Source: Heterobasidion occidentale
Taxonomy: Eukaryota; Basidiomycota; Agaricomycetes; Russulales; Bondarzewiaceae
DNA length: 64,000 nucleotides
Direction of reading: 5' to 3'
NCBI GenBank assembly: GCA_039111635.1
Contig: JBCAQO010000011.1
Location: 1,364,001 to 1,428,000 of the forward strand
Made by a program: the position numbers and the translations under genes. This document shows positions 36,594 through 46,770 of the stretch, piece by piece (positions within the stretch are counted from its first letter, which is position 1; every line of letters starts with the position of its first letter). The notes under the pieces were generated by a model that was not told where the DNA came from, made no database searches, and saw only the letters and a program-made list of their open reading frames with translations.

Positions 36594-36862
36594 AGGGCGA
36601 GGGTGCCACCACGGCGGAAGCGGCGGCGGGGGCTGGGGCGGACGACGACGATCCGGTGGTGCTGGAGCGCGCGCTGCGGCGGGCGGCGGACATGCTGGAG
36701 GAGGTGCTGGGGCGCGGGGCGCGCGACGTGCGGGAGGAGGACGCGCTGCGGCTTGTGCTGCTCGCGCTTGCGAAGCGGGCGCCGCTGGACCAGATCGCGC
36801 GGATGCCTGCGGAGCTGGTGCCTGCGCACTTGCGGCGGGTCGTGCCCACGATCGGGTACTGA
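34215..36862 (+). CDS. Bromodomain protein (BRD7/BRD9-like)
   Basis: Reader of acetylated histones, probably in a chromatin-remodelling complex. Exons: 34215..34435, 34485..34629, 34680..35118, 35316..35405, 35465..36117, 36239..36862, giving 723 aa with all phases consistent. The bromodomain runs from KDVYGFFLEPVDPSKVAGYA (ZA loop) through IKRPMDFGTITIKV (PMDFGTI, shared with BRD7/9) to ADFHLVISNAKSFNPPGTIY (acetyl-lysine-contacting Asn in the SNAKSFN position) and YHAEAERIE. Later KGKRYRTKKERMRMEKGGPP and EDPFSILSVLV, then KYRYWTVSRN, are conserved-looking blocks outside the bromodomain. Near the C-terminus is an (Ala-Gly)n run. The last two exons are very GC-rich. The 197-nt intron 35119..35315 carries a partial inverted copy of the next exon. 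Confidence 0.85.
36550..36605 (+). repeat. GC-rich (gcgggc)n coding repeat
   Basis: Hexanucleotide array inside the last bromodomain-protein exon. It encodes about seven Gly-Ala pairs and then Gly-Glu pairs, so it keeps the frame whatever the copy number. Confidence 0.8.
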
Positions 36863-37249
36863 CGGGGGTACTGACTTGACGAGTTGATGCGATGCGATGC
36901 GAGTGCGAGTGCGGGTGCGGGTGCGAGTGCGGGTGGTGGGCAACCAATAAACGAGTATATATGAATATAAGCGCTGCGCGATGTCGTAACCGATCGTCTG
37001 TCTACTGGTAGAGATAGAGGGAGCGAAAGAAATACAGAGGTTGATGTACAGTGGGGGTCGTGCGTATCGTGGGGGACTATTAGCGTGCGCGGCGGCAGTC
37101 CCTTTTGGTCGTCGGTAAGGACGCGGGAACGAGTCCTGTTGGATGAGGTGGTATAGTGGCGTGAAGAAGCGAGCTCACGACGATGAAGCAAGAAGAAAGA
37201 GAAAGTGGCCAGCACGAGCAATGAGAAAATCGAGGCAGTGGCGTCGCGT
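36863..37249. other. Intergenic between convergent genes
   Basis: Just after the bromodomain stop is a short (gatgc)n/(gagtgcgg)n-like tract around 36885-36935. No gene seen. Confidence 0.5.
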
Positions 37250-38063
37250 TCACGGCTGCGTTTGGCCATACGCGAGGCCTATCGCGTGGCGCATGCGGTC
37301 GCGGAGGGACTCGAGGTGCGGCGGGGGGTACTGCGAGTATCCCATGGGCCAGCACCACTGCGTGATCCAGCTCTCGAGGACCTGGCGGCTCCAGTGGACG
37401 CGGGCCTGCTTGTGGCCGAGGCGGAGCATGGCCGCGATGTCTGCGGGGTCGTCTTTCTGGTAGCGCACGAACTTGAGGGCGATGGCCCAGGGCCAGCTGA
37501 CGGCGACGAGGAGGAGGCCAGGGGCGGAGAAGAGGGTGTTGTGGGACGCGTTGGTGGGCGTGATGGCGGCGTGGAAGATGGGGTCGAAGGGCCGGCCGTG
37601 GCCGCTGCGCGTGGGGCGGGGCGGGGCGTGTGTGAGTGAGAGTGAGATATGGGGAAGGGGCGGACGGGACGGGACGGGTGTGTGTGTGTGTGTGTGTGTG
37701 TGGACGGTGGGGGACTCACTCGCGGGCCATGGGGAGGGCGACGTCTGCGTGGGCGTTCATCCAGTCTGCGCCGAGGTTGTGCGCGTGGGCGGTGGCGGCG
37801 ATGCAGGATTCGAGGCGGGCCTCTGCGTCGCGGAAGCCGTAGCGCTGGTATTCTGCGAGGAAGGCGCGGTGGACGTAGTCGACGTCGCGGGTGGAGTTGC
37901 GGTTGTGGAGGAAGGGGTGGAGGACCATGACGGCGCCGCCGTGGACGACGAGGCGGACCTGGTGGCGGAAGGCGGCGAAGAGGCGGGCGGAGAGGTCGTG
38001 AAGGATGACGAGGAGGGCGGACTTGTTCATGAGGAGGTCGTTGTGCGCTCTGAGGGAGGCCAT
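37250..38063 (-). CDS. Nucleotidyltransferase-like conserved fungal protein
   Basis: Exon 1 37720..38063, intron 37605..37719 (115 nt), exon 2 37250..37604, giving 232 aa with consistent phase. Residues 38-62 read LVVHGGAVMVLHPFLHNR then NSTRDVDYV. A Gly-Gly at 42-43 followed by an Arg-x-x-(S)T-R-D60-x-D62 strand is the pattern of the nucleotidyltransferase fold. Conserved-looking later blocks are LGADWMNAHADVALPMA, RPFDPIFHAAITPTN, APGLLLVAVSWPWAIALK, DPADIAAMLRLGHKQARV and ESWITQWCWPMGY. The layout (core NTase, then helices with DIAAMLRL) recalls DUF6036-type antitoxin-like NTases, but similarity is by pattern only and the biochemical role is unknown. A TATA-like tttatatgc lies about 30 nt upstream of the ATG. 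Confidence 0.7.
37677..37703. repeat. (TG)n microsatellite in an intron
   Basis: About 13 TG dinucleotides inside the single intron of the nucleotidyltransferase-like gene, close to its 5' splice site. Confidence 0.9.
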
Positions 38064-38830
38064 GGCGGCGCGAGAAGGAGAGGGAGGAGCAGCATATAAA
38101 GGCTTGGTTGTGTCATGGATGACAACCTGCCCCGATTGGGCAATCCCCCAGTGGAACGCCTTTGCAACGCGGAAGGGATGCTGTATACGGCACGGGCCAC
38201 GGCGCGGACGGAACACCAGCACAGCTCCTGGGATCGACGGCCAGTGTCCAGCATACGATCGAAGGGCGGCCGACGCCAGTATCGTGACCGCAGCTGGGAG
38301 CGTAGTGGGTCCCTGTTGGGGACGCCGCGACACCGTTTTACCGAACAGCATCATGCATCAATGTGTCTGGCGTGCATCATCCCGCGAAGCCCGACGTGTG
38401 AACAGGTGGGTCGACACGATGTCCTCGATGGCAGTCTCGAGGGCGGACGTCAAACATACAAACGTCGGGAGGAGGATATTTCTCCGGAACACACAGCTCG
38501 AGTCGGACGCGCGTCGGCGACGACTCCGACCCTGTGCCGCCCTGCCGCACCCGCAAATCGATCGGCGCCGAACGTGCACGCGTCGTGCCCTCCTCGCCGC
38601 TCGCGGAGGCCTGCGCTCTGAACAGCCTCTTTGCCGTCCAACAGCCGCCTGGCAGCGACGTCTTAATAAAGAGGGCGAGAGATGGGGTCCGGTGGCAACT
38701 AGCCGTCGGCTAATCCCACGCGACAAACCACGCGCGACCACTGTCCCATAGGCTTCGGGAAGCGAAACGGAGTATGTCGGAGCTTTAAGCAAAGATCGGG
38801 CCGAAAAACTGGCCACTGCGGCGAAACCTT
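38064..38830. other. Intergenic, no gene seen
   Basis: Upstream of the nucleotidyltransferase-like gene. Open frames on both strands are GC-composition artefacts without family features. Confidence 0.45.
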
Positions 38831-38879
38831 ATGTGACCTCATGGGACCTCACTGGGGAACATTATGGGACTTCACAGGG

Positions 38880-39215
38880 GAGCCTCACTGGACCTTATGT
38901 ACCGGCACCATTATGGAACTTTATGGGGAATTGTAGAAGATCACGGGCATTAAAGATCACGGGCATTCGACAGTGGACTAAGAACTACAACAAAAACTCC
39001 AGTTTTGCACTGTTGCACCATCGCAATTTCACAACACAACAGGTGGGATCCTATGTATGGGCACCATCTGGCACCATAATGGAACTTGATGGGCAATTAT
39101 GGGACTTCACGAGCATTGAACTTCACGGGAACTAGATGTTGGACTAAAAACTGCAACAAAAACTCAGATGAAGCATTGTTGCACCGTCGCAACGCAATGG
39201 GTGGGAGCCTAGTCT
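38880..39215. repeat. Two diverged tandem copies of a ~165-bp unit
   Basis: Copy 1 (about 38900-39055) and copy 2 (about 39060-39215) share ordered blocks: gcaccat(t/a)atggaact, gggcatt / gagcatt, ggacta(a)(g)aactacaacaaaaactc, a cactgttgcacc / cattgttgcacc stretch, and gtgggatcct / gtgggagcct. Shorter relatives (tatgggacttcac, cctcactgg) lie just before. Non-coding. Possibly a degraded mobile-element end or satellite-like array. Confidence 0.65.
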
Positions 39216-39931
39216 AAAAAAAATGGCACTACGGATGGAGCATGGCACCCACGTGTTTGTTGGTTGTTCAAAAAATAGGAGGCTTCAGATGTTTTTGTTG
39301 GTTGCATGCTGCACATTGCAGGCTACCTGTAGTCTGTGTGAAGTCTGTTGTTTGCTATATAATTGTGACTTGATTACTCGTTGCTTGTGCCCCCGTTGCT
39401 TGTGCTCCAGTCGCTTGTGTTTTCATTGTTTGCACTTCCTTTAGCCTTGCTTCCCTTGTGTGTTGCACCCTATTTGCTGCACTCTCCTTGTAGGTTATTG
39501 GACATTTTATCAAAATTCAAGTAATGTTCTTAAAATTCTCCATCACCTGGAATAACAGATATGCAGGATGCATGGAATTAGCAAGTATCAAGTGAGGGAT
39601 ATAGGGTACATTGATAGTAGGAATAAGAAGATTTGATGGCTTTTGTCAGGTCTTGTCAGGTTCTCATTTTTGGACTTTTGGTGTGGAAAATCCTTTGATT
39701 GGGAGAAGAAAAATTCAAAATTTGGCCAACAAAGTAATTGTTTTGGCCTCGCGCTTCGCGCTCGGGTTCTCCTGTTGCTCAAAACACAGATTCAACCCTA
39801 ACCCCACAAATTGCATTCAGCACGACGCGACGGGCCGGAAGCCACGCCGAGCAACCACGCGAGGCTTTCCCAGCCGGTGAAGTCCCTGACCGCGCCTCGC
39901 TCGCGCCGTCGCGACTTCCTGCCACCAGATC
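39216..39931. other. AT-rich upstream region of PMS1
   Basis: Markedly AT-rich compared with the genes on both sides, turning GC-rich about 100 bp before the PMS1 start. No gene seen. Confidence 0.45.
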
Positions 39932-42900
39932 ATGATGGCCCGAGAGCCTGCAGAGGCCCCCAGGCCCGAGCACGAGCACGCCATCAAACCCATAGACCCC
40001 GCCTCCGTCCACCGCCTCACCTCGGGCCAGGTCGTCGTCGACCTCCAGACGGCCGTGAAAGAACTCGTGGAGAACAGCCTTGACGCCGGAGCCTCGAACA
40101 TCGGTACGTGTCTACGGCGCTCTGAACGGCTCGTTTGCCCTCAGAAGAGGGGGCGATGCGCGCCTGTGTCCCGTGTGGTCGTGTGCTGTGTTGACCGCCC
40201 GTCGCTGTCCCGACGCAGAGGTCCGCTTCAAAGACTACGGCCTCAAGTCCATCGAGGTCATCGACAACGGGTGCGGGATCGCCCCCGCCGACCACGACAG
40301 CATCGGTACGCCTCTTCCAACCACGCAGGCACCCCTCTGCTCATTCGTGTGCCGCGCAGCGCTGAAGCACCACACGTCGAAGCTCGCCGCGTTCGAGGAC
40401 CTGTCGACCGTGCGCTCGTTCGGGTTCAGGGGCGAGGCGCTGTCCTCGCTCTGCGGGCTCAGCGGGGGCGTCGCCGTCACCACCGCCACGGCCGCCGAGG
40501 CGCCCGTGGGCACCGTGCTCGTGATCGACGCGCGCGGGCACGTCACGAGCAAGAGCGCGAAGGCCGCCAGGCAGGTACGCACTGTTCCGCCCCGTCCGTC
40601 CTCTAGCATGCTCTGGGATCCTGGGCTCACGGCGCGACGACGGGGATAGCGCGGGACCACGGTGACGGTGACGGGGCTCTTCGCGCCGCTCCCCGTGCGC
40701 CGCAGGGAGCTCGAGCGGAACGCCAAGCGCGAGTTCGGCAAGGCGCTGCACCTGCTGACCGCGTACGCGCTCGTGCCGTGCACGCAAAGAAACCGCGGCG
40801 TGCGCCTGAGCGTGTCGAACCACCCCGACGGCGGGTAAGCCCCTTCCCTTCCGTCTCACAGCGATGCGATCCGAGCCGAGCCGGGGCGAACGTGCAGGCG
40901 GAAGAGCGTGCAGATGCGCACGGACGGGTCGGCGTCGCTCAGGGCCGCGGTGGGCGCGCTGTGGGGCCCCAAGGCGCTCGAAGGCGTCGTCGAGCTTGAT
41001 CTCGAGTTCGCAGTCGAGACGGAGAAGGCGGTGTTGCGCCGGCGGGGCGCCGGCGCGAGCGGGTGAGCGTCCAGTGTTTTCTGGAGAGAGAGAGAGAGGC
41101 GGCTGATGGGGTACGGCGCGCAGCGCGGCGTCGAATGTTGTTCGCGTGCGGGGGCTCGTGTCGGGGTTCTCCGCGGGGTGCGGGAGGGCGGGCGCGGATC
41201 GCCAGTTCTTCTTCATCAACGGCCGGCCGTGCAGCCCGACCAAGGCGAGGGTTCCCCCTAGCATGCTTGCGCGACGCGCGGCTGATGGTTGGCGCAGGTC
41301 CAGAGGGCGTTCAACGAGGTGTACAGGACGTTCAACGCGAGCCAGGCGCCGTTCGTGGTTGCGGACTTTATACTCCCCACAGGTGCGTCCCGCTCGCCGC
41401 GCTCGTCCCCGTCTACGCTGCTCACGCGCGCGTACGCGCGGCACGTGTAGACTCGTGCGACGTTAACGTCAGCCCCGACAAGCGCACGATCCTGCTCCAC
41501 AGCGAGGCGAACCTCATCGAGGCGCTCAAGGTACGCCTGCCTACCTGCCCCGCCTGCCCCTCCTCCCTCCTCCCTCCTCCCTCCTCTCTCCTCCCTCCTC
41601 TCCCCTCCCCTTCCCTACCCCTTTCCTCCCTTCCTTCGTTGCTCTTCCCTATCTCCCCGTTTGGGTTTTTGCTTTGTTTATTGACGCCGCGGCTCTGTGC
41701 ACAGACGGCGCTCAACGACGCGTTCTCCGAGTCCCGCTCGACGTTCGCGCTGCGCGCGCCCAAGGGCACACAGAAGGACGCCGCAGCTATGCCTGCGCCC
41801 GCGCCCGCGCCGCCGCGGAGGACGTCTCGTCGCGCGGGCGGGTTCGAGGACGCGGAAGCGGAAGCGGGTCGTGCATTGGAATCGGAATCGGAAAAGGAAA
41901 CGCAGGCCGATGCTATCGAGGCGTCGCCGCCCGCGCCTCCCGCGCCTCCCGCGCCCATCGACGACCCGCGCGCGCAGGAAGGCGCGGAGAGTGGATCTGG
42001 CAGACAGCGAGGGACGCCTGTAAACGCGGGCGCGCGCGCGTCCGGTGCGTCGTTCGGCGACAACGGCGACGACGACGGCGGTGAGGAGGCGGAGGAGGCG
42101 GAGGCGGAGGCGGAGGAGGCTATCAGGGCCGCCGGCGTGGAGGAGGACGGGGCTCGTGATGCCTCTTCTGCTCGCGACGGACCCGGGTCTGGCGACGAGC
42201 CCAACCCTGACCGCCCTGCACACGAGCGGGCAGGGACACGCGACGACGCGACGCGCGCGGCGCCTGCCGTCCCTGCCAACCGGGCCTCCCCAAGCGCCGA
42301 TGCCGACACTGATGCCGACCTTGATGCTGATGCTGATGCCGATGCCGATGCGGAGGGTTCTAGCGCCGCCGCGCGCAGGGTGCGTGGCGCCGCGTGCGTG
42401 GAGCGTATCATGAACGAGGGCGAGACGCGCGGCGGAGCGGACGTCACGGAAACGAGACGGGATCGGCGCAGGGCGCGGGAGGTGCAGATGGTGCTGGATA
42501 CGAGCGGCGCGTCGTGGAATTTGAAGCCGGGCGCGCCGCCGGCGAAGAAGCGGAGAGGGGAGGGCGCGGGGGGCGGCGCGGGTGGGGGTAGCATGGCGCC
42601 TGAGAAGGGGCTGAGCGCGAGGGGGAGTTTGAGGGCGCGGTTGAGGGGCTTTGCGAGGACGGGGTCGCAGGTCGTCGTTGACGATCTCGAGGAAGAAGAC
42701 GAGGACGGGGACGGGGGTCCGGCAGGAGATTCTAACGCTGGCGCGAGTTCAGAGGGCAGGAGCGAAGCGGGTATGGACGTTGATCCTCCCGAGACTGTTG
42801 CGCCAGATGCCGACGTGGCCATGGACGTGGACGAGCGCCACGAGTCTCCTATTGCCGGGGCCTCTGGCGATGGCCGTGCAACGCGCCCGGTCATCGACCT

Positions 42901-44133
42901 CTCACACGAGCCTCCTGCAGATCCTATAGAGCCTACGGACAAGTCTTCCAGCCTCGTCGCAGAAACGTCCACCGAGGCGTCCTCCGCGCAGGCCAATGCA
43001 GCGCTCAGAACGGAGGTGGAGCGCGTACGGTCGCGCGCAGAAGACGACGTGTCGCTCGCGTTCGATCTTGCGCGTGTGACGAGCGCGTGGCAGGGGCTGC
43101 ACGTCAGACTCTCCAAGAGGGCCCGAGCGCCCCACGCCGACAGCGCGTCTGCGCTGCCGCCGACCGAAGAGCGGGTGCTGCAGAGCAAGGCGGGCCTGCA
43201 GAGCACGGACGACGCGGGCGCGGGCGAGGCGCTGGCGCGGGTGCTGCGCAAGGAGGACTTCCGCACGATGAGCGTCGTGGGGCAGTTTAATCTGGGCTTC
43301 ATCGTCGCGCGCCGCCGGCAGGGGGGCGCGGGGGGCGAGGTGGGGGCCGTCATGGACGATCTGTTCATCGTTGACCAGCACGCGGCGGACGAGAAGTATA
43401 ATTTTGAGATGCTGCAGCAGACGACTAGGATCGAGTCGCAGAGGTTGTTTATGTGGGTTTTTGTATCTTTTAGGACGAGAAGATCGTCTGCGAGTGGCGG
43501 GGGTTTGCTGAACGTATCTCGTGCAGGCCGCGACAGCTCGAGATCACTGCGGCTGACAAGCTCGTGGCGACGGAGAACCTAGACGTGCTAAAGCAAAACG
43601 GGTTCGAGCTCGACCCGGGCCAAGAGAACGACTCGGGAGAGAAGAGGGAAGTCAAGCTGGTCGCGCAGCCTTTCAGCAAGAGCACGGTCTTCGACATGAA
43701 GGGTTCGAGTCTCGTTTACTGGCATCCGTCGAGTGCGCCTCGTTGACCTCCTTTGAACTTTGAACGTGCAGATCTGGAAGAGCTGCTGCACCTGATGCGG
43801 GATCTGCCCCCGGGGACGATGGTGCGCTGCTCGAAGGCCCGCGCGATGTTCGCGATGCGCGCGTGCAGGAAGAGCATCATGGTCGGCAAAGCCTTGGACG
43901 CGAAGCAGATGACCGCGGTGCGTCCCAAAGTCTCATTCAAGACGAACCGTTCGCTGACGGCTTCGGCTTCGCGGGTCGGGGGACAGGTCGTGCGGCACAT
44001 GGGCACCATGGAGCAGCCGTGGAACTGCCCGCACGGGCGGCCGACCCTGCGGCACTTGTCGGATCTCATGGCTTTCGGACGGTGGGACGCGGCGCGCAAG
44101 ACGGATTGGGCGGCGTATAGACCTCGGATATAG
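39932..44133 (+). CDS. PMS1: DNA mismatch-repair endonuclease PMS1 (MutL-alpha subunit)
   Basis: Partner of MLH1; nicks the new strand in post-replicative mismatch repair. Exons: 39932..40103, 40219..40305, 40360..40574, 40650..40834, 40898..41062, 41124..41244, 41298..41382, 41451..41530, 41705..43452, 43527..43702, 43772..43917, 43987..44133, giving 1,108 aa, all phases consistent. The GHKL ATPase is complete: [40 protein letters not shown] then [27 protein letters not shown] and the DVNVSPDKR strand end the N-terminal half. The endonuclease motif DQHA-x2-E-x4-E is at D927-E938, with [12 protein letters not shown] and CPHGRPT further on, as in active PMS1/PMS2. Residues about 371-850 are a long acidic low-complexity linker, longer than usual. 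The intron 41245..41297 appears to start with GC. A second ATG (39935) is equally possible. Confidence 0.95.
41540..41670 (+). repeat. Pyrimidine-rich (ctccctcct)n tract in PMS1 intron 8
   Basis: The 174-nt intron 41531..41704 is about three times the local mean and consists largely of tandem ctcc/cctc units. The reading frame resumes correctly at ACG GCG CTC after tgcacag. Confidence 0.8.
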
Positions 44134-44520
44134 GGCGCGCGCTGGCGCCTGACGGTCTGACATGTTCTTGCCTATTCGTTGTTTGCTTTGCTGTGCTGTG
44201 CTTATTTTGTTTTCTACGCATAATGGAACTGCTTCATCTCAATCGCCGCTTTCCGGTACACCGTACATCGTTGCTGCTGTGCGAAACGGGATGTGGTTCC
44301 TACATTCCCTTGCCCAGGGCCCCAAACTTCAAGCTCAAGAAGCACTTGGCATTATGACCTCGGCGACTCGACACGTGTTGCCGCTCGCGGTGGCACCGGT
44401 GACAGTGTATTGCTGCAAAACGAAGCGAAGGAACTCCGCGTCAGCGACGGTCCAAGCGCAAGCAGGGCCACGACCGCGGTCGGTATGTCAATGAGCAGCT
44501 TACCCCCGAGGTATAGCCCG
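44134..44520. other. Intergenic, PMS1 3' flank
   Basis: T-rich stretch just after the PMS1 stop (gtttgctttgctgtgctgtgcttattttg) is a likely 3' UTR. No gene seen. Confidence 0.5.
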
Positions 44521-44589
44521 AGGCGACGATCTTGCTGCACCAGCCGCTCGCGGCGGTGGGGGCCGTCAGCACGAGGTTGCGGTACTAGA

Positions 44590-45384
44590 CATAGATCGTC
44601 GATCAGCCGACGGCGCGTCGTCGCGCCAGGCGTCCGAGCCAGGCGTCAGTGCGGGGGCGCAGAGGGGAAGGGGCGGGGCGCTGACGCCGGTGGGGCGGAA
44701 CGTGTACGCGATGTCGTACAGCTCGACGGCCAGGATGGCTCTGGGCGGGCGGAGGTGAGCCGCGGAGGAGAGCCGGCGTGTGGTGGACTAGGAACGTGAG
44801 GGACGTGGTGTGTGGGACTCGCCTGGTCATCGTCTGCGCGCGATCGTGAGCGTCGTCGACGCCGAGGCGCCGCTCGAGCTGGAGAGCGTGCAGGTCCGGG
44901 TAGCGTTAGATCCCTGGTATCACCGTGAGCGGCACTCGTGCGATTGTACGACAAGACGGCGGCGGCGCGCGCCAGCGTACCAGGGTGAACGTGAAGTGGA
45001 CGGTGTCCCCGGGCGCGGCGTTGAAGCCGGCGCCCCACGGGAGACTGGGGGTGCCGTAGTACCTGCCGGACGGATAGGGTGCGCGCTCGACGACCGATCG
45101 CCTCTAGGGGGGTGGGGGCGCGCGGAATGCTCACCCGTCGCCAATCCACCACGACCCGGAGCGGCCGTCGAGCACGGCCTGGAGGACGCCCGCTGTGCCG
45201 GGCTGGAGGCCGGGCCACACGTAGGGCGTTCCGCCGGGCGGGGGAGGCTCGGGACGCGCATGTCTCCTGAGAGGGCGGTGAATTGCGGGGGGTCCCACTC
45301 GACGGTGTGCCAGTTCTGTGCGCGCGCGCTGAGGAAGAGCGGCGAGAAGAGAGTGAGGGAGTGGATGATGGAGGTCGGGCGCAT
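44590..45384 (-). pseudogene. Secreted concanavalin A-like (lectin/glucanase-type) protein, broken
   Basis: A start MRPTSIIHSLTLFSPLFLSA (signal-peptide-like) is followed directly by RAQNWHTVEWDPPQFTAL and SGDMRVPSLP, the mature start of a secreted family I know in Agaricomycetes as concanavalin A-like lectin/glucanase. The frame then breaks by one base. In the next frame the family sequence continues as PPGGTPYVWPGLQPGTAGVL, AVLDGRSGSWWIGDG, and after an intron YYGTPSLPWGAGFN with APGDTVHFTFTL. Still later RAILAVELYDIAYTFRP is recognisable near 44700. So the order is right but at least one, probably several, indels separate the parts. The C-terminus is not complete. A decayed gene, or a badly read one. 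Boundaries approximate. Confidence 0.6.
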
Positions 45385-45399
45385 GTTGTCGTGCAGATC

Positions 45400-46310
45400 G
45401 GTGGCAAGGGAGGTCGGTGGTAGGTGGGCAGCAGCTGCGGGTTATGACACGATTGATTGAATCGCGGAGAGGCTCTTGGGACGGTGGACACGCGATAAGG
45501 ACGGCGTGCTGCACGACCCTATGACCGCCATCGCGGTCGTTCCCGCACGTGCAGTCTCGGATTCTATGGCCCGCAGAAGACATGGACCCACAGACCGTCG
45601 GCGAATCATAGGAAGAACGACCGATACCGATCGCCGTGATCTTGCGGTGCTTCTGTAGATATCAGCCCATGTGCGAGGTGTTGTGCTCTGCAGTAGTGAC
45701 ACTGACCCGCCCGGGCGGTGGATTTTTCGAGGTTCTGAAGCATCTAATCATCAGTGGAGGTCGAGGATGAGCGATACCCGGTGCTCCGGGTTGAATGATC
45801 CCGTTGCATTGTCAGTCTGAGAGGGTCTGGCTCGACGGCAGACAACAACCGCCATCGGCAAGAATGAGCATTCGTCAGGCGGCGAGGACACCTGATAAGT
45901 CCGGAGGCGTACGAAGACCAGGCTCCGTACATCGGTGCACTTGGGATGAACGGATGCGAACTCGCTGGTCGATCCTGGAGATGGATGCTATAATCTCGAG
46001 GGGACGTTCGCTGACGTTGCACGAGGCCATTCAACCGTGGGCGGCACAGGGGTGCGCTGCATGAGGGGAGCATATATCGAGCTGCAGTGCGCCATGAGAC
46101 GTAGAAGGTGAAGACGGTCGACCTAGAACGGCGATGGCAGCGAAGACGATGGACTACGCGAGAGCCCCCGCGTAGAGCCAGCCAGGCCAAGTCAACCAGG
46201 AGCGCTGTGATTGATGTTGAGAGGTTTCTCGAACACAACGTGCCAGCCGAGTCGTCCTTGCTCGCATAGCCGGGGTGGGGGGTAGGCACTGGGCTCTCGA
46301 GGCAAGGGAG
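45400..46310. other. Intergenic, no gene seen
   Basis: Several overlapping open frames on both strands but none with family features. A 5' part of the cyclase-like relic might lie here in damaged form. Confidence 0.4.
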
Positions 46311-46323
46311 TCGTGGACATGAC

Positions 46324-46770
46324 TTGGTCGCTGGCGCGCCCGTCGCGTGGGCCGACATACGCCCGCACGCCGCGCGCATCGAGCGGGGCGCAGCGGTGCT
46401 GCTGTGTATTGGGTGGAGCCGCTTCTGGGGGACGGACCGCTGCTTCGACCATCCGTACCTCGAGCCGGAGGAGCTCGCCGAGCGCGGCGTCGCCATCGTC
46501 GGCACCGACGCCATGAGCCCCGACCCGTCGCCGCGCGTCGGCAAAGATGCGCCTGGTGAGCTCCTCCCGTCCGAGTCTGAAGGGGGGCTCGGCGCGGGCT
46601 GCGTCCTCGCGGAGAACCTGGCGCATCTGGAGGCGCTGGTGGAGGTGCAGGAGGGTCTGGAGGAGGGGTGGTGAGCCTCGTGCCGCTGAAGATCGGGGGT
46701 GTGATGGGTCGCCGGCGAGGGCGTCTGCGTGGAAGGCGCGGGGCGCTGTGCGTGGTCTCGTCGAACGTCG
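46324..46770 (+). pseudogene. Cyclase-family (kynurenine formamidase-like) relic
   Basis: Resembles the putative cyclase family PF04199 (metal-dependent hydrolases such as KynB). Reads ADIRPHAARIERGAAVLLCI then GWSRFWGTDRCFDHPYLEPE and GVAIVGTDAMSPDPSP, the family's G-W-x-x-(Y/F)WGTD-x-(Y/C)-x-DHP-x-L and (G/D)-x-D-x-x-SPD blocks. The end VSLVPLKIGG is followed, after a one-base shift, by CDGSPARASAWKARGAV, which is the normal family end. The N-terminal half with the HxGTHxDxPxH metal motif is missing upstream. Therefore a truncated and frameshifted remnant, not a working enzyme. Confidence 0.6.

Noticed and set aside
36226..36947. Open frames of 150-217 codons on both strands over the last bromodomain exon
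   Set aside because: Gly/Ala/Arg or Ser/Ala shadows of the (gcgggc)n coding repeat; the bromodomain-protein frame explains the region.
41422..43368. 648-codon open frame on the minus strand opposite the PMS1 linker
   Set aside because: Antisense shadow of a repeat-rich GC exon; Ser/Ala/Pro composition, no domain, and PMS1 on the plus strand is certain.
43695..43725. tRNA-like B-box word ggttcgagtctc
   Set aside because: It lies in a PMS1 intron and no A-box, acceptor stem or cloverleaf could be made around it.
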